Of a stretch of DNA of 64,000 nucleotides, positions 8,422 to 16,643 are shown piece after piece. The notes beneath the pieces were generated by a model. The model saw only the letters and a list, made by a program, of their open reading frames with translations. It searched no databases and was not told the DNA's origin. Origin of the DNA: Citrobacter tructae (GTDB lineage Bacteria > Pseudomonadota > Gammaproteobacteria > Enterobacterales > Enterobacteriaceae); assembly GCF_004684345.1 (NCBI RefSeq), contig NZ_CP038469.1:434001-498000 (forward strand), written 5' to 3'. The first letter of the stretch is position 1, and every line of letters begins with the position of its first letter. The position numbers and the translations under genes were made by a program.

Positions 8422-9588
8422 ATGAAGATAACTATCTCAGGAACAGGTTATGTTGGTTTGTCGAACGGTATTCTGATTGCCCAGCACCATGAAGTGGTCG
8501 CTCTGGATATCGTTCCGACGAAGGTTGAGATGCTGAATCAGAAAAAATCGCCGATCGTTGATAAAGAGATCGAAGAGTATCTGGCGACAAAACAGCTTAA
8601 TTTCCGTGCAACGACCGATAAGTATGATGCTTACCGCGACGCGGACTACGTTATTATCGCGACGCCAACTGATTACGATCCGAAAACTAACTACTTTAAC
8701 ACCTCGAGCGTCGAGTCAGTGATCCGCGATGTGGTCGAAATCAACCCAAATGCGGTGATGGTAATTAAATCAACGATTCCGGTTGGCTTTACGAACTCCA
8801 TTAAAGAACAGTTGGGCATCGACAATATATTCTTTTCACCAGAATTCCTGCGTGAAGGTCGTGCACTGTACGACAACCTGCATCCGTCCCGTATCGTTAT
8901 TGGTGAACGTTCCGAACGCGCCGAGCGTTTTGCCGCGCTGCTGCAGGAAGGTGCGGTTAAAAAGGACATTCCGACGCTGTTTACCGACTCGACTGAAGCT
9001 GAGGCCATAAAGTTGTTCGCTAACACCTATCTGGCGTTACGTGTGGCCTACTTTAACGAGCTGGATAGCTATGCAGAAAGTCTTGGTCTGAATTCACGGC
9101 AGATTATTGAAGGTGTGTGCCTGGATCCGCGTATAGGTAATCACTACAACAACCCGTCATTCGGCTATGGTGGCTACTGCCTGCCGAAAGATACTAAGCA
9201 GTTGCTGGCTAACTACGCGTCTGTGCCGAATAATATTATTGGCGCGATCGTTGATGCGAACCGTACGCGTAAAGACTTTATTGCAGATTCTATTCTTGCG
9301 CGTAAGCCTAAGGTGGTCGGCGTGTACCGTTTGATCATGAAAAGTGGTTCCGATAATTTCCGTGCATCATCGATTCAGGGCATCATGAAGCGTATTAAGG
9401 CAAAAGGTGTGCCCGTTATTATCTATGAACCTGTTATGAAAGAAGACGAGTTCTTTAATTCTCGTGTGGTACGCGATCTGAGGGTTTTTAAGAAAGAAGC
9501 CGATGTGATTGTTTCTAACCGTATGACCGATGAGCTAGCAGATGTGGTGGATAAAGTATACACCCGCGATCTGTTTGGTAATGACTAA
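8422..9588 (+). CDS. ugd: UDP-glucose 6-dehydrogenase
   Basis: Ugd oxidises UDP-glucose to UDP-glucuronate with two NAD, supplying acidic sugars for capsule, colanic acid and aminoarabinose. The start is the ATG at 8422, giving 388 residues as in E. coli; an in-frame extension to 8347 has no family support. Visible motifs are the N-terminal GTGYVGLSNG NAD fold, the EFLREG region near residue 140 and YGGYCLPKDTK with the catalytic cysteine at residue 253. Next to it is an inverted epimerase gene whose family uses UDP-glucuronate, so the two may act in sequence. Confidence 0.97.
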   Translation: MKITISGTGYVGLSNGILIAQHHEVVALDIVPTKVEMLNQKKSPIVDKEIEEYLATKQLNFRATTDKYDAYRDADYVIIATPTDYDPKTNYFNTSSVESVIRDVVEINPNAVMVIKSTIPVGFTNSIKEQLGIDNIFFSPEFLREGRALYDNLHPSRIVIGERSERAERFAALLQEGAVKKDIPTLFTDSTEAEAIKLFANTYLALRVAYFNELDSYAESLGLNSRQIIEGVCLDPRIGNHYNNPSFGYGGYCLPKDTKQLLANYASVPNNIIGAIVDANRTRKDFIADSILARKPKVVGVYRLIMKSGSDNFRASSIQGIMKRIKAKGVPVIIYEPVMKEDEFFNSRVVRDLRVFKKEADVIVSNRMTDELADVVDKVYTRDLFGND

Positions 9589-9601
9589 TAATAGAAGATA
9601 A

Positions 9602-9627
9602 AAAGGGGTGGTTATCCACCCTTTTTC
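9602..9627. terminator. Bidirectional terminator between ugd and the GNAT gene
   Basis: An A-rich/T-rich flanked stem (GGGTGG with CCACCC, TTAT loop) sits between the converging ugd and acetyltransferase genes and could end transcription from both sides. Confidence 0.75.
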
Positions 9628-9628
9628 A

Positions 9629-10198
9629 CTAACGATAAATATCAACTTTTTCGGGAAGATATTTCTTATATTTTTCTAATGTTGATAAAATATTTTCTTT
9701 TGAAATGGTATAGAGAATATCCTCTTCCGTTTCACCAGTACGTTTTGCCCCAAATCTCTCGTGAAATTTAATGACCGAAAGATTACCTTTCCTAACATCG
9801 AAATGGGCTCTTTTAAAGCCTAATTCTAGGGCGTAACTATACACCAGCAAAGCAGATTCTATTGCACAGTGTGAAGGCGCATCTTCCGCGACTACCCATG
9901 ATCCCCAACAGAATGAATCTCCTTGTTGGTCGTACATTCTAACTGTACCGAGTGGATTATTATCAAGGTCGGTAATCAGAAAGTAAGCCTGCCCATCACT
10001 GGTTAAATAATCCTCAATCCATTTCTTTTGTTTACTGATATCGGCTGAAGTTGCGCTAATAAAACGGCCTTTTTTTTCATTTGTTCTGATCTTAACAATA
10101 AAGTCAGCATCAGAAGGTGCCACATTTCTTAGCTTTATACTCCTTCCAGTAATACTTTCTGCTTGGGTAATTGCCACTTTAGGTGAGTTGTCGTTCAT
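9629..10198 (-). CDS. GNAT-family N-acetyltransferase
   Basis: The 189-residue protein is a RimJ/RimL-type GNAT acetyltransferase. It has an N-terminal strand ITGRSIKLRNVAPSDADFIV, a central LGTVRMYDQ strand, then the acetyl-CoA region around residues 115-150 with the typical ARDFDVRKGN-like segment (here AHFDVRKGNLSVIKFHERFG), where side-chain asparagine, lysine and the FHERFGA helix are conserved. The substrate is unknown. The AT-rich composition and its place between ugd and wzzB suggest it came with the O-antigen or capsule region and may acetylate an amino sugar, but this is inference. It converges with ugd and lies 58 bases downstream of the epimerase gene, possibly in one transcript with it. 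Confidence 0.8.
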   Translation of the reverse strand: MNDNSPKVAITQAESITGRSIKLRNVAPSDADFIVKIRTNEKKGRFISATSADISKQKKWIEDYLTSDGQAYFLITDLDNNPLGTVRMYDQQGDSFCWGSWVVAEDAPSHCAIESALLVYSYALELGFKRAHFDVRKGNLSVIKFHERFGAKRTGETEEDILYTISKENILSTLEKYKKYLPEKVDIYR

Positions 10199-10256
10199 TA
10201 AAATAAGCCTCTAGTATTAATACGCGTACTAAATATTTCTGTACATATAAATAACT

Positions 10257-11261
10257 TTAAACTTTGTAGAAATCACGGTACCAGTCAACAAAGTTCTTCA
10301 CCCCATCATTTACCGTGATTTCAGGTTTAAAACCAATTACCTCATACAGTGCTTTAGGGTCCGCGCTGGTTTCCAGCACATCACCTGGCTGTAGTGGTAG
10401 CATGTTTTTCTTCGCTTCAATACCCAGAGCATCTTCCAGAGCCTGGATATAGTCCATTAGCTCAACCGGTGAACTATTGCCGATATTGTAGATGCGATAG
10501 GGCGCAATGCTGGCTGCTGGCGTGCCTGTTTCAACGGTCCATTGCGTGTCTGCGTGTGGAATGACATCCTGCAGGCGAATGATTGCTTCTGCGATATCAT
10601 CGATATAGGTAAAGTCGCGCTTCATTTTGCCGTAGTTATAGACGTCAATACTCTTCCCTTCCAGCATCGCTTTGGTGAACTTGAACAGCGCCATATCCGG
10701 TCGACCCCATGGACCGTACACGGTAAAGAAACGCAACCCAGTTGTGGGCAATCCGTACAGGTGGGAATAAGTATGGGCCATCAGTTCGTTGGCTTTTTTG
10801 GTTGCCGCATACAGGGATACGGGATGATCAACGGAATCATCCGTTGAGAAAGGCATTTTGCGGTTCAGACCGTAAACTGAACTGGATGAGGCATAGAGTA
10901 AATGCTGAATTTTATTATGGCGACACCCTTCCAGTATGTTCAGAAAGCCTGTGAGATTTGAGTCTGCATAGGCATGCGGGTTTTCGAGTGAATAACGTAC
11001 ACCAGCCTGTGCGGCGAGATGAATCACACGTTCAAAATGCCCGGATGCGAAAAGTTCACTCATACCCTCGCGGTCGGCTAAATCAATTTTATGAAACTGG
11101 AAACCAGGCTGTGCTAGTAATTCCAGACGAGCTTGTTTAAGGCTGACGTCGTAGTAATCGTTCAGGTTATCAATACCGACTACTTGATGGCCAGCCTCAA
11201 GGAGGCGTTTGCTAACGTGGAAGCCGATGAAACCAGCGGCACCCGTAACCAGGTATTTCAT
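10257..11261 (-). CDS. uge: UDP-glucuronate 4-epimerase (NAD-dependent epimerase/dehydratase)
   Basis: The 334-residue protein is an extended short-chain dehydrogenase with NAD-binding GAAGFIGFHVSKRLLEAGH at residues 7-25, DNLNDYYDVSLK, YASSSSVYG with the catalytic serine near residue 126 and the YAATKK Y-x3-K pair near residue 151. Length and the NDYYDV segment match the Uge/Cap1J group that interconverts UDP-glucuronate and UDP-galacturonate. Ugd next door makes UDP-glucuronate, so the pair could supply UDP-galacturonate for lipopolysaccharide core or capsule. The gene is inverted relative to ugd and wzzB and precedes the GNAT gene. Confidence 0.88.
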   Translation of the reverse strand: MKYLVTGAAGFIGFHVSKRLLEAGHQVVGIDNLNDYYDVSLKQARLELLAQPGFQFHKIDLADREGMSELFASGHFERVIHLAAQAGVRYSLENPHAYADSNLTGFLNILEGCRHNKIQHLLYASSSSVYGLNRKMPFSTDDSVDHPVSLYAATKKANELMAHTYSHLYGLPTTGLRFFTVYGPWGRPDMALFKFTKAMLEGKSIDVYNYGKMKRDFTYIDDIAEAIIRLQDVIPHADTQWTVETGTPAASIAPYRIYNIGNSSPVELMDYIQALEDALGIEAKKNMLPLQPGDVLETSADPKALYEVIGFKPEITVNDGVKNFVDWYRDFYKV

Positions 11262-11454
11262 GTTTATTCCTCTTTTTGGCTAAATAATAGCCAGGCACCA
11301 ACAGGTGCTACTAAAAAGTGGAATGATACCGTTAGATGGTAAAAAAGCTAATTGTTATATTATTTACGCCTACCATTTTTACTGGTCAGACGGTAAGTAT
11401 TCACGATGTGAATTCAAAAAATGAATTGTAAAGTATAACGATTAGCGGGCATGA

Positions 11455-11480
11455 TGATCTTACCCACCAATAGTGGACAC
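11455..11480 (+). repeat. Left inverted repeat of the IS3-family element
   Basis: 26 bases starting TGATCTTACCCAC and ending TGGACAC; matches the inverted right end at 22 of 26 positions. Confidence 0.9.
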
Positions 11481-11517
11481 GGGACTAAGTGAGTAAACTC
11501 TCAACCAGAGGTGACTT

Positions 11518-11817
11518 ATGACAAAGCCAGCATCAACCAACAAAAAGCCCCGTAAACAGTACACACCGGAATTCCGTCAGGAAGCCCAGAAGCTTGCAGA
11601 ACGCATCGGTGTTGCTGCCGCAGCTCGCGAACTCAACCTGTATGAATCACAGCTTTATGCCTGGCGCAGCAAGCTGAAAAATGCAGATTCCTCTTCCGAA
11701 CGTGAACAGGAAATGTCCGTTGAAATAGCCCGTCTTAAGCGACAACTGGCAGAACGAGACGAGGAGCTGGCCATTCTCCAAAAGGCCGCGACATACTTCG
11801 CGAAGCGCCTGAAATGA
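11518..11817 (+). CDS. IS3-family transposase OrfA
   Basis: The 99-residue protein has the helix-turn-helix of IS3 OrfA (YTPEFRQEAQKLAERIGVAA followed by ARELNLYESQLYAWR), which binds the terminal repeats, and a C-terminal leucine-zipper-like coiled coil (EIARLKRQLAERDEELAILQ) used for multimerisation. Its stop overlaps the orfB start (ATGA), the usual IS3 layout where a programmed frameshift makes the OrfAB transposase. It looks intact. Confidence 0.93.
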   Translation: MTKPASTNKKPRKQYTPEFRQEAQKLAERIGVAAAARELNLYESQLYAWRSKLKNADSSSEREQEMSVEIARLKRQLAERDEELAILQKAATYFAKRLK

Positions 11818-12667
11818 AGTATGTCTTCATCGAAAAATATCGGGCAGATTTCAACATCAAAGCGATGTGTCGTGTGCTTCGGGTTGCCCGCAGCGGCTGG
11901 TATGTCTGGCTCAGATGTCGTCACCTGATGAGCCTGCGCCAACAGTTTCGGCTCACCTGCGATGCCGCTGTCCATAAGGCATTCACTGAGGCAAAACAAC
12001 GTTATGGTGCGCCCCGTCTCGCTGACGAACTGCCGGAGTACAACATCAAAACCATTGCCGCCAGCCTGCGCCGTCAGGGCTGCGGGCGAAAGCCAGCCGT
12101 AAGTTCAGCACGACCAGCTATCGGGTACATGGCCTGCCTGTGTCAGATAACCTGCTGAAACAGGACTTTTACGCCAGCGGCCCGAACCACAAGTGGGCAG
12201 GTGACATCACGTACTTGTGTACCGATGAGGGTTGGTTGTATCTCGCAGTGGTCATCGACCTGTGGTCGCGGGCGGTTATTGGCTGGTCGATATCACCGCG
12301 AATGACAGCACAACTGGCCTGTGATGCACTGCAAATGGCGCTGTGGCGGAGAAGACGCCCGGAAAGCGCCATTGCTCATACGGACCGTGGTGGTCAATAC
12401 TGTTCAGCGGATTATCAGGCGCTGCTGAAGCGACACAACCTGCGTGGCAGTATGAGTGCGAAAGGGTGCTGTTATGACAATGCCTGTGTGGAAAGCTTCT
12501 TCCACTCACTGAAAGTCGAATGTATCCACGGTGAACGCTTTATCAACCGGGAAATAATGCGGACAACGGTATTTGATTATATCGAGTGTGATTACAATCG
12601 CTGGCGTCGTCACAGCGCTTGTGGCGGTCTCAGCCCTGAACAATTTGAAAACAAGAATCTCGCTTAG
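11814..12667 (+). pseudogene. IS3-family transposase OrfB, frameshifted
   Basis: OrfB is split into two frames: 11814-12158 (N-terminal part, with the ASLRRQG segment) and 12140-12667 (catalytic part). Reading across the joint shows that a single missing C near 12080-12081 explains the break: adding it restores QGLRAKASRKFSTTSYR and joins the two parts. The second part keeps the DDE RNase-H-fold residues: D in GDITYL, D in HTDRGGQY and E in NACVESFFHSLK. The element therefore encodes an inactive transposase, unless the frame is restored by slippage or the deletion is a sequencing error. Confidence 0.9.
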
Positions 12668-12671
12668 AGCT

Positions 12672-12697
12672 GTGTCCACATTACGTGGGTAAGATCA
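12672..12697 (-). repeat. Right inverted repeat of the IS3-family element
   Basis: The complement begins TGATCTTACCCAC and ends TGGACAC, pairing with 11455-11480. The direct repeat TGA follows immediately. Confidence 0.9.
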
Positions 12698-12905
12698 TGA
12701 AACCTGTTTGTTGATGGTTTTTTGCACATGAAGATGTTCTTTGAGTATTGACACTTTTGTTTAATTGTATTGTTTTTCAGTAGTGATTGAAATACCAATC
12801 AAAATCCCTGAAACAATTTGATTTTTTTATCATTAATCCTATGGCATTACCTCAATTTATAGCTAAACTGATTCCAATTTAAGTCTTTCCTTATCTAGGG
12901 TTTCT

Positions 12906-13886
12906 ATGTCTGTAAGTGATAACAACATGTCCGGGCGCAGTCACTATCCGGAACAGATTGATCTGATTGATTTACTGGTACAGTTGTGGCGTGGGAAAGT
13001 AACAATCGTTATCGCGATTGTTATTGCCATAGTGCTTGCTGTGGGCTATCTGGCAGTTGCTAAGGAGAAATGGACCTCAACAGCCATTATTACTCAACCG
13101 GATGTTGGTCAGATCGCCACATATAACAACGCCCTCAATGTGTTATATGGTGTCAGCGCTCCCAAGGTTGCTGAACTGCAGACAAACGTGGTTGGTCGTT
13201 TCAGTACCTCTTTCTCTGCATTGGCTGAAACGCTTGATAATCAGGAAGAACCACAGAAACTGTTAATTGAACAGTCTGTTAAAGGTCAACCGCTGCCGTT
13301 AGCGGTTTCTTATGTGGGTGGCTCACCTGAAGACGCTCAGCGTCAGCTGGCTGAATACATTCAACAAACAGATGAAAAGGTCGCTAAAGAGCTAGAACTT
13401 GACCTGGTTGATAATATCAAGTTGCAAACAACCACGTTGAAAGACTCTCTGAAAACTCAGGAAGTGGTCGCTCAGGAGCAAAAAGATCTGCGAATTAAGC
13501 AAATTCAGGAAGCGCTGCGTTATGCAGAGCAGGCCGGGGTGACTAAGCCGCAAATTCAGCAGACGCAGGATGTGACGCAGGACAGTATGTTCCTGTTGGG
13601 TAGTGATGCCCTGAAGTCCATGATTGAGCACGAATCTACACGCCCTTTGATATTGTCTGATAACTACTTCCAGACCAAACAAAAGCTGTTGGATATCGAA
13701 AGTCTTAAGCTTGAAGGGGCTGAGTTACACTCATACCGCTATGTAATGAAACCAACGTTACCGATTCGTCGCGATAGCCCGAAAAAAACGATCACTCTGG
13801 TGCTGGCGGTCCTGCTCGGTGGGATGATTGGCGCAGGCGTGGTACTGGGGCGCAATGCGTTACGTGGTTACAAAGCAAAAGCATAG
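12906..13886 (+). CDS. wzzB: O-antigen chain length determinant protein (Wzz)
   Basis: WzzB is an inner-membrane polysaccharide co-polymerase that sets the modal length of O-antigen chains made by Wzy. The 326-residue protein has the expected two-helix layout. A cytoplasmic N-terminus precedes transmembrane helix 1 at about residues 33-53 (TIVIAIVIAIVLAVGYLAV). A large periplasmic domain with coiled-coil segments spans about residues 55-290. Transmembrane helix 2, with the proline-rich region before it and GGMIGAGVVLG, lies at about residues 293-315. It is followed by a strong terminator shared with the converging his operon. The 208-base gap to the IS must contain its promoter; I see no clear boxes. 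Confidence 0.96.
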   Translation: MSVSDNNMSGRSHYPEQIDLIDLLVQLWRGKVTIVIAIVIAIVLAVGYLAVAKEKWTSTAIITQPDVGQIATYNNALNVLYGVSAPKVAELQTNVVGRFSTSFSALAETLDNQEEPQKLLIEQSVKGQPLPLAVSYVGGSPEDAQRQLAEYIQQTDEKVAKELELDLVDNIKLQTTTLKDSLKTQEVVAQEQKDLRIKQIQEALRYAEQAGVTKPQIQQTQDVTQDSMFLLGSDALKSMIEHESTRPLILSDNYFQTKQKLLDIESLKLEGAELHSYRYVMKPTLPIRRDSPKKTITLVLAVLLGGMIGAGVVLGRNALRGYKAKA

Positions 13887-13912
13887 TAAGTCAGTACGAC
13901 ACTGAGTTGAAC

Positions 13913-13941
13913 AAAAAAGCCGGGCATCGCCCGGTTTTTTT
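13913..13941. terminator. Bidirectional terminator between wzzB and hisIE
   Basis: A CCGGGC-ATC-GCCCGG stem is flanked by an A run on the left and seven T on the right. It can serve wzzB on the plus strand and the his operon on the minus strand. Confidence 0.92.
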
Positions 13942-13952
13942 ACACCTGAACA

Positions 13953-14564
13953 TTACTGATGACGCTTGCGCAAATTTTCAATCACTGTGGTCAGGTCGAG
14001 ATCCTGGTCCTGCAGCAGTACCAGCAGGTGATACATCAGATCAGAAGCTTCATTTGTCAGCTCAAAACGGTCGTTAACGGTCGCAGCCAGTGCGGTTTCC
14101 ACGCCTTCTTCACCGACTTTCTGGGCGATGCGTTTGGTACCGCTGGCATACAGTTTCGCCGTGTAGGAGCTCTCAGGATCTGCCGTTTTACGCTCAGCGA
14201 GCAGTTGTTCCAGCTGATACAGGAATAGCCACTGGTGGCTGGCCTCGCCAAAACAGCTGCTGGTCCCTTTATGGCAGGTTGGTCCAATTGGATTGACCAG
14301 CACAAGCAACGTGTCGTTATCGCAATCGGGCGTAATGCTAACCACATTGAGAAAGTTGCCGGAGGTTTCACCTTTTGTCCACAGGCGCTGTTTTGTACGC
14401 GAGAAAAAGGTCACTTTCCCACTTTCGATCGTTTTATCCAGTGCTTCCGGGTTCATATAACCCAGCATCAATACTTCGCCGGATACCGCATGCTGTACCA
14501 CGACCGGCATCAATCCGTCGGTTTTTTCCCAGTCCAGTTCGCGGCATTGTTGCTTTGTTAACAT
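13953..14564 (-). CDS. hisI: Bifunctional phosphoribosyl-AMP cyclohydrolase / phosphoribosyl-ATP pyrophosphatase
   Basis: HisIE catalyses the second and third steps of histidine synthesis. The 203-residue fusion has an N-terminal cyclohydrolase domain (about residues 1-115) with the Zn/Mg motifs LWTKGETSGNFLNV and CDNDTLLVLVNPIGPTCH. The C-terminal all-alpha pyrophosphohydrolase domain (about residues 115-203) carries EEGVETALA. It is the last gene of the his operon; its start overlaps the hisF stop by seven bases. Confidence 0.97.
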   Translation of the reverse strand: MLTKQQCRELDWEKTDGLMPVVVQHAVSGEVLMLGYMNPEALDKTIESGKVTFFSRTKQRLWTKGETSGNFLNVVSITPDCDNDTLLVLVNPIGPTCHKGTSSCFGEASHQWLFLYQLEQLLAERKTADPESSYTAKLYASGTKRIAQKVGEEGVETALAATVNDRFELTNEASDLMYHLLVLLQDQDLDLTTVIENLRKRHQ

Positions 14565-15334
14565 ATCCTGATCTCCACGCCCTGCGTTGCCAGGTACGTT
14601 TTTAGTTCACCAATATTAATTATCTGCTTATGGAATACCGAGGCCGCGAGCGCGCCATCGACATCCGCGTCTCTGAACGCATCAAGGAAGTGTTCCATCG
14701 TTCCTGCGCCGCCGGAGGCGATCAGCGGGACGTGGCAAACCGCGCGCACTTTTTTCAACTGCTCGAGATCGTAGCCGTTGCGCACGCCGTCCTGGTTCAT
14801 CATATTGAGGACGATTTCACCCGCGCCGAGTTTCTGCACCTCTTGTATCCAGTCGAGCGTTTCCCACTGGGTGACGCGGGTACGGCTTTCATCGCCGGTA
14901 TATTGATTTACGTGATATTTCCCAGTTTCAGCGTCATACCAGGTATCGATGCCTACAACGATGCACTGTACGCCAAAGCGATCCGCCAGACGGGTGATGA
15001 GCTGAGGATCAGCCAGTGCCGGGGAGTTAACGGAGATTTTGTCCGCCCCGAAGGAGAGGATGCGCGCCGCATCGTCGATGGACTTAATCCCGCCCGCCAC
15101 GCAGAACGGAATGTCGATCACCTCCGCCACGCGCGATACCCAGCTTTTATCCACCACGCGCCCATCACTGGAGGCGGTGATATCATAGAACACCAGCTCA
15201 TCTGCGCCTTCGTCGGCGTAGCGCTTTGCCAGCGGGACGATGTCTCCGATTACCTCGTGATTACGGAACTGGACACCTTTCACCACCTGCCCATCACGGA
15301 CGTCCAGACAAGGAATTATGCGTTTTGCCAGCAT
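14558..15334 (-). CDS. hisF: Imidazole glycerol phosphate synthase, cyclase subunit
   Basis: HisF uses ammonia delivered by HisH to convert PRFAR into imidazole glycerol phosphate and AICAR. The 258-residue TIM barrel has IPCLDVRDGQVVKG at the start, with the catalytic aspartate at residue 11, and the second catalytic aspartate in VVGIDTWYD near residue 130. It overlaps hisA by 19 bases and hisIE by seven, so translation is coupled. Confidence 0.97.
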   Translation of the reverse strand: MLAKRIIPCLDVRDGQVVKGVQFRNHEVIGDIVPLAKRYADEGADELVFYDITASSDGRVVDKSWVSRVAEVIDIPFCVAGGIKSIDDAARILSFGADKISVNSPALADPQLITRLADRFGVQCIVVGIDTWYDAETGKYHVNQYTGDESRTRVTQWETLDWIQEVQKLGAGEIVLNMMNQDGVRNGYDLEQLKKVRAVCHVPLIASGGAGTMEHFLDAFRDADVDGALAASVFHKQIINIGELKTYLATQGVEIRIC

Positions 15335-16053
15335 TGGATAGCCTCCTCAACGGTGAATTTTCCTTCCAGCAGCGCACGACCAACAATTACACCGCGCACG
15401 CCGGTTCCGCGCAGGGCGGCAACGTCGTCGATGTCACCAATACCGCCGGAGGACTGAAAGGCCACCTGCGGATATCGGGCACACACTTCTTCGTAAAGCG
15501 ATACGTTGGAGCCTGCCAGCGTGCCGTCTCGGGAGATATCTGTGCACAACACATGTTTCAGGCCAACCGGTAAATAGGTTTCAACTAGTTCTTCCAGCGA
15601 AACGCCGGAGTCTTCCTGCCAACCGCTGACCGCCACCTGCTTATTGCCTTGATCGTCAATACGCACATCCAGCGCCAGTACCAGCGCATCCGCGCCAAAA
15701 CGGTCAAACCAACCTTTCACGACTTCTGGCGATTTCACCGCGGTTGAGCCAACAACCACGCGAGCCACGCCAGCTGCCAGCAGAGCTGCAACGTCTTCTT
15801 CCGTACGCACACCGCCGCCCACCTGTACCGGCACGTTAACGCCAGCGACCAGCGTTTGAATCAGAGGGATCTGCCGTTTGAGTGGATCTTTCGCGCCGGT
15901 TAAATCCACCAGGTGCAGAACCTGCGCACCCTGCGCGGCGTAATCTTGCAAACGCGGCAGGGGATCGTTGCCGTAATCACGTTGGGTGGCGTAATCGCCC
16001 TGGTGGAGACGCACAACCGTGCCGTCGATTAAATCTAATGCCGGAATAATCAT
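15316..16053 (-). CDS. hisA: ProFAR isomerase (1-(5-phosphoribosyl)-5-[(5-phosphoribosylamino)methylideneamino]imidazole-4-carboxamide isomerase)
   Basis: HisA is the Amadori isomerase that makes PRFAR for HisF/HisH. The ATG at 16053 overlaps the hisH stop (TGATG) and gives 245 residues as in E. coli; a GTG one codon upstream also fits the frame but is less likely. The TIM barrel shows MIIPALDLIDGTVVRLHQGD with catalytic Asp7 and SSGGIGDIDDVAAL near the C-terminal phosphate site. Confidence 0.97.
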   Translation of the reverse strand: MIIPALDLIDGTVVRLHQGDYATQRDYGNDPLPRLQDYAAQGAQVLHLVDLTGAKDPLKRQIPLIQTLVAGVNVPVQVGGGVRTEEDVAALLAAGVARVVVGSTAVKSPEVVKGWFDRFGADALVLALDVRIDDQGNKQVAVSGWQEDSGVSLEELVETYLPVGLKHVLCTDISRDGTLAGSNVSLYEEVCARYPQVAFQSSGGIGDIDDVAALRGTGVRGVIVGRALLEGKFTVEEAIQCWQNA

Positions 16054-16643
16054 CACATCTCCAGAAAGTTTTTCAGCAACTGTGCCCCTGCGGCACCTGA
16101 ACGCTCAGGGTGAAACTGGACGCCGAAGAAATTGTCCTTTTGTACCGCTGCGGTGAACGGTTCGCCGTAATGACATTGGGCAATGGTCCACGGGTTCACT
16201 GGCATCGCGTAGCTGTGTACAAAATAGAAGTACGCGCCATCGTCAATTCCACGAAACAGACGATTACCCGCCTGCGGATACACCCGGTTCCAGCCCATAT
16301 GCGGCAGCGGCAGCCCGAAGTCGGTCATTTTAGGCACGTCTTGCTCAATAATGCCCAACAGATCGACGCCGTGGCTCTCTTCACTACGGCGACCGAGCAG
16401 TTGCATGCCCAAACATATCCCCAGTACCGGTTGCGTACAGGCTTTTATCAGCTCAATCAACTCACGCTCACGGAGTTGATCCATTGCGGCCTGCGCGGTA
16501 CCGACGCCGGGCAGAAAGAGCTTATCGGCGCGTAGTACCACATCGGCGTCGCGGCTGACTATCGGGTCATAACCATGACGCGCCACGGCGGATTTTACCG
16601 AATTGAGGTTGGCGCAGCCGGTGTCGAGGATCACCACGTTCAT
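16053..16643 (-). CDS. hisH: Imidazole glycerol phosphate synthase, glutamine amidotransferase subunit
   Basis: HisH hydrolyses glutamine and channels ammonia into HisF. The ATG at 16643 overlaps the hisB stop and gives 196 residues; the frame also has a GTG one codon earlier. The class I glutaminase triad is visible: Cys in VLGICLGMQLLG near residue 77, and His and Glu in FGVQFHPERSG near residue 178. Confidence 0.97.
   Translation of the reverse strand: MNVVILDTGCANLNSVKSAVARHGYDPIVSRDADVVLRADKLFLPGVGTAQAAMDQLRERELIELIKACTQPVLGICLGMQLLGRRSEESHGVDLLGIIEQDVPKMTDFGLPLPHMGWNRVYPQAGNRLFRGIDDGAYFYFVHSYAMPVNPWTIAQCHYGEPFTAAVQKDNFFGVQFHPERSGAAGAQLLKNFLEM

Larger units (their letters stand above)
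11455..12697 (+). mobile_element. IS3-family insertion sequence, 1243 bp, with frameshifted transposase
   Basis: The element has 26-bp imperfect terminal inverted repeats that match at 22 positions; both ends start TGATCTTACCCAC. A 3-bp TGA duplication flanks it (11452-11454 and 12698-12700), as expected for IS3 elements. Inside are orfA and an orfB broken by a one-base deletion, so the copy is probably unable to move by itself. It sits between the uge promoter side and wzzB, in a non-coding gap, and breaks no visible gene. I cannot name the exact IS without a database. Confidence 0.95.

Noticed and set aside
14630..15457. 275-codon open frame on the plus strand across hisF and hisA
   Set aside because: It spans two well-supported minus-strand genes and has no domain.
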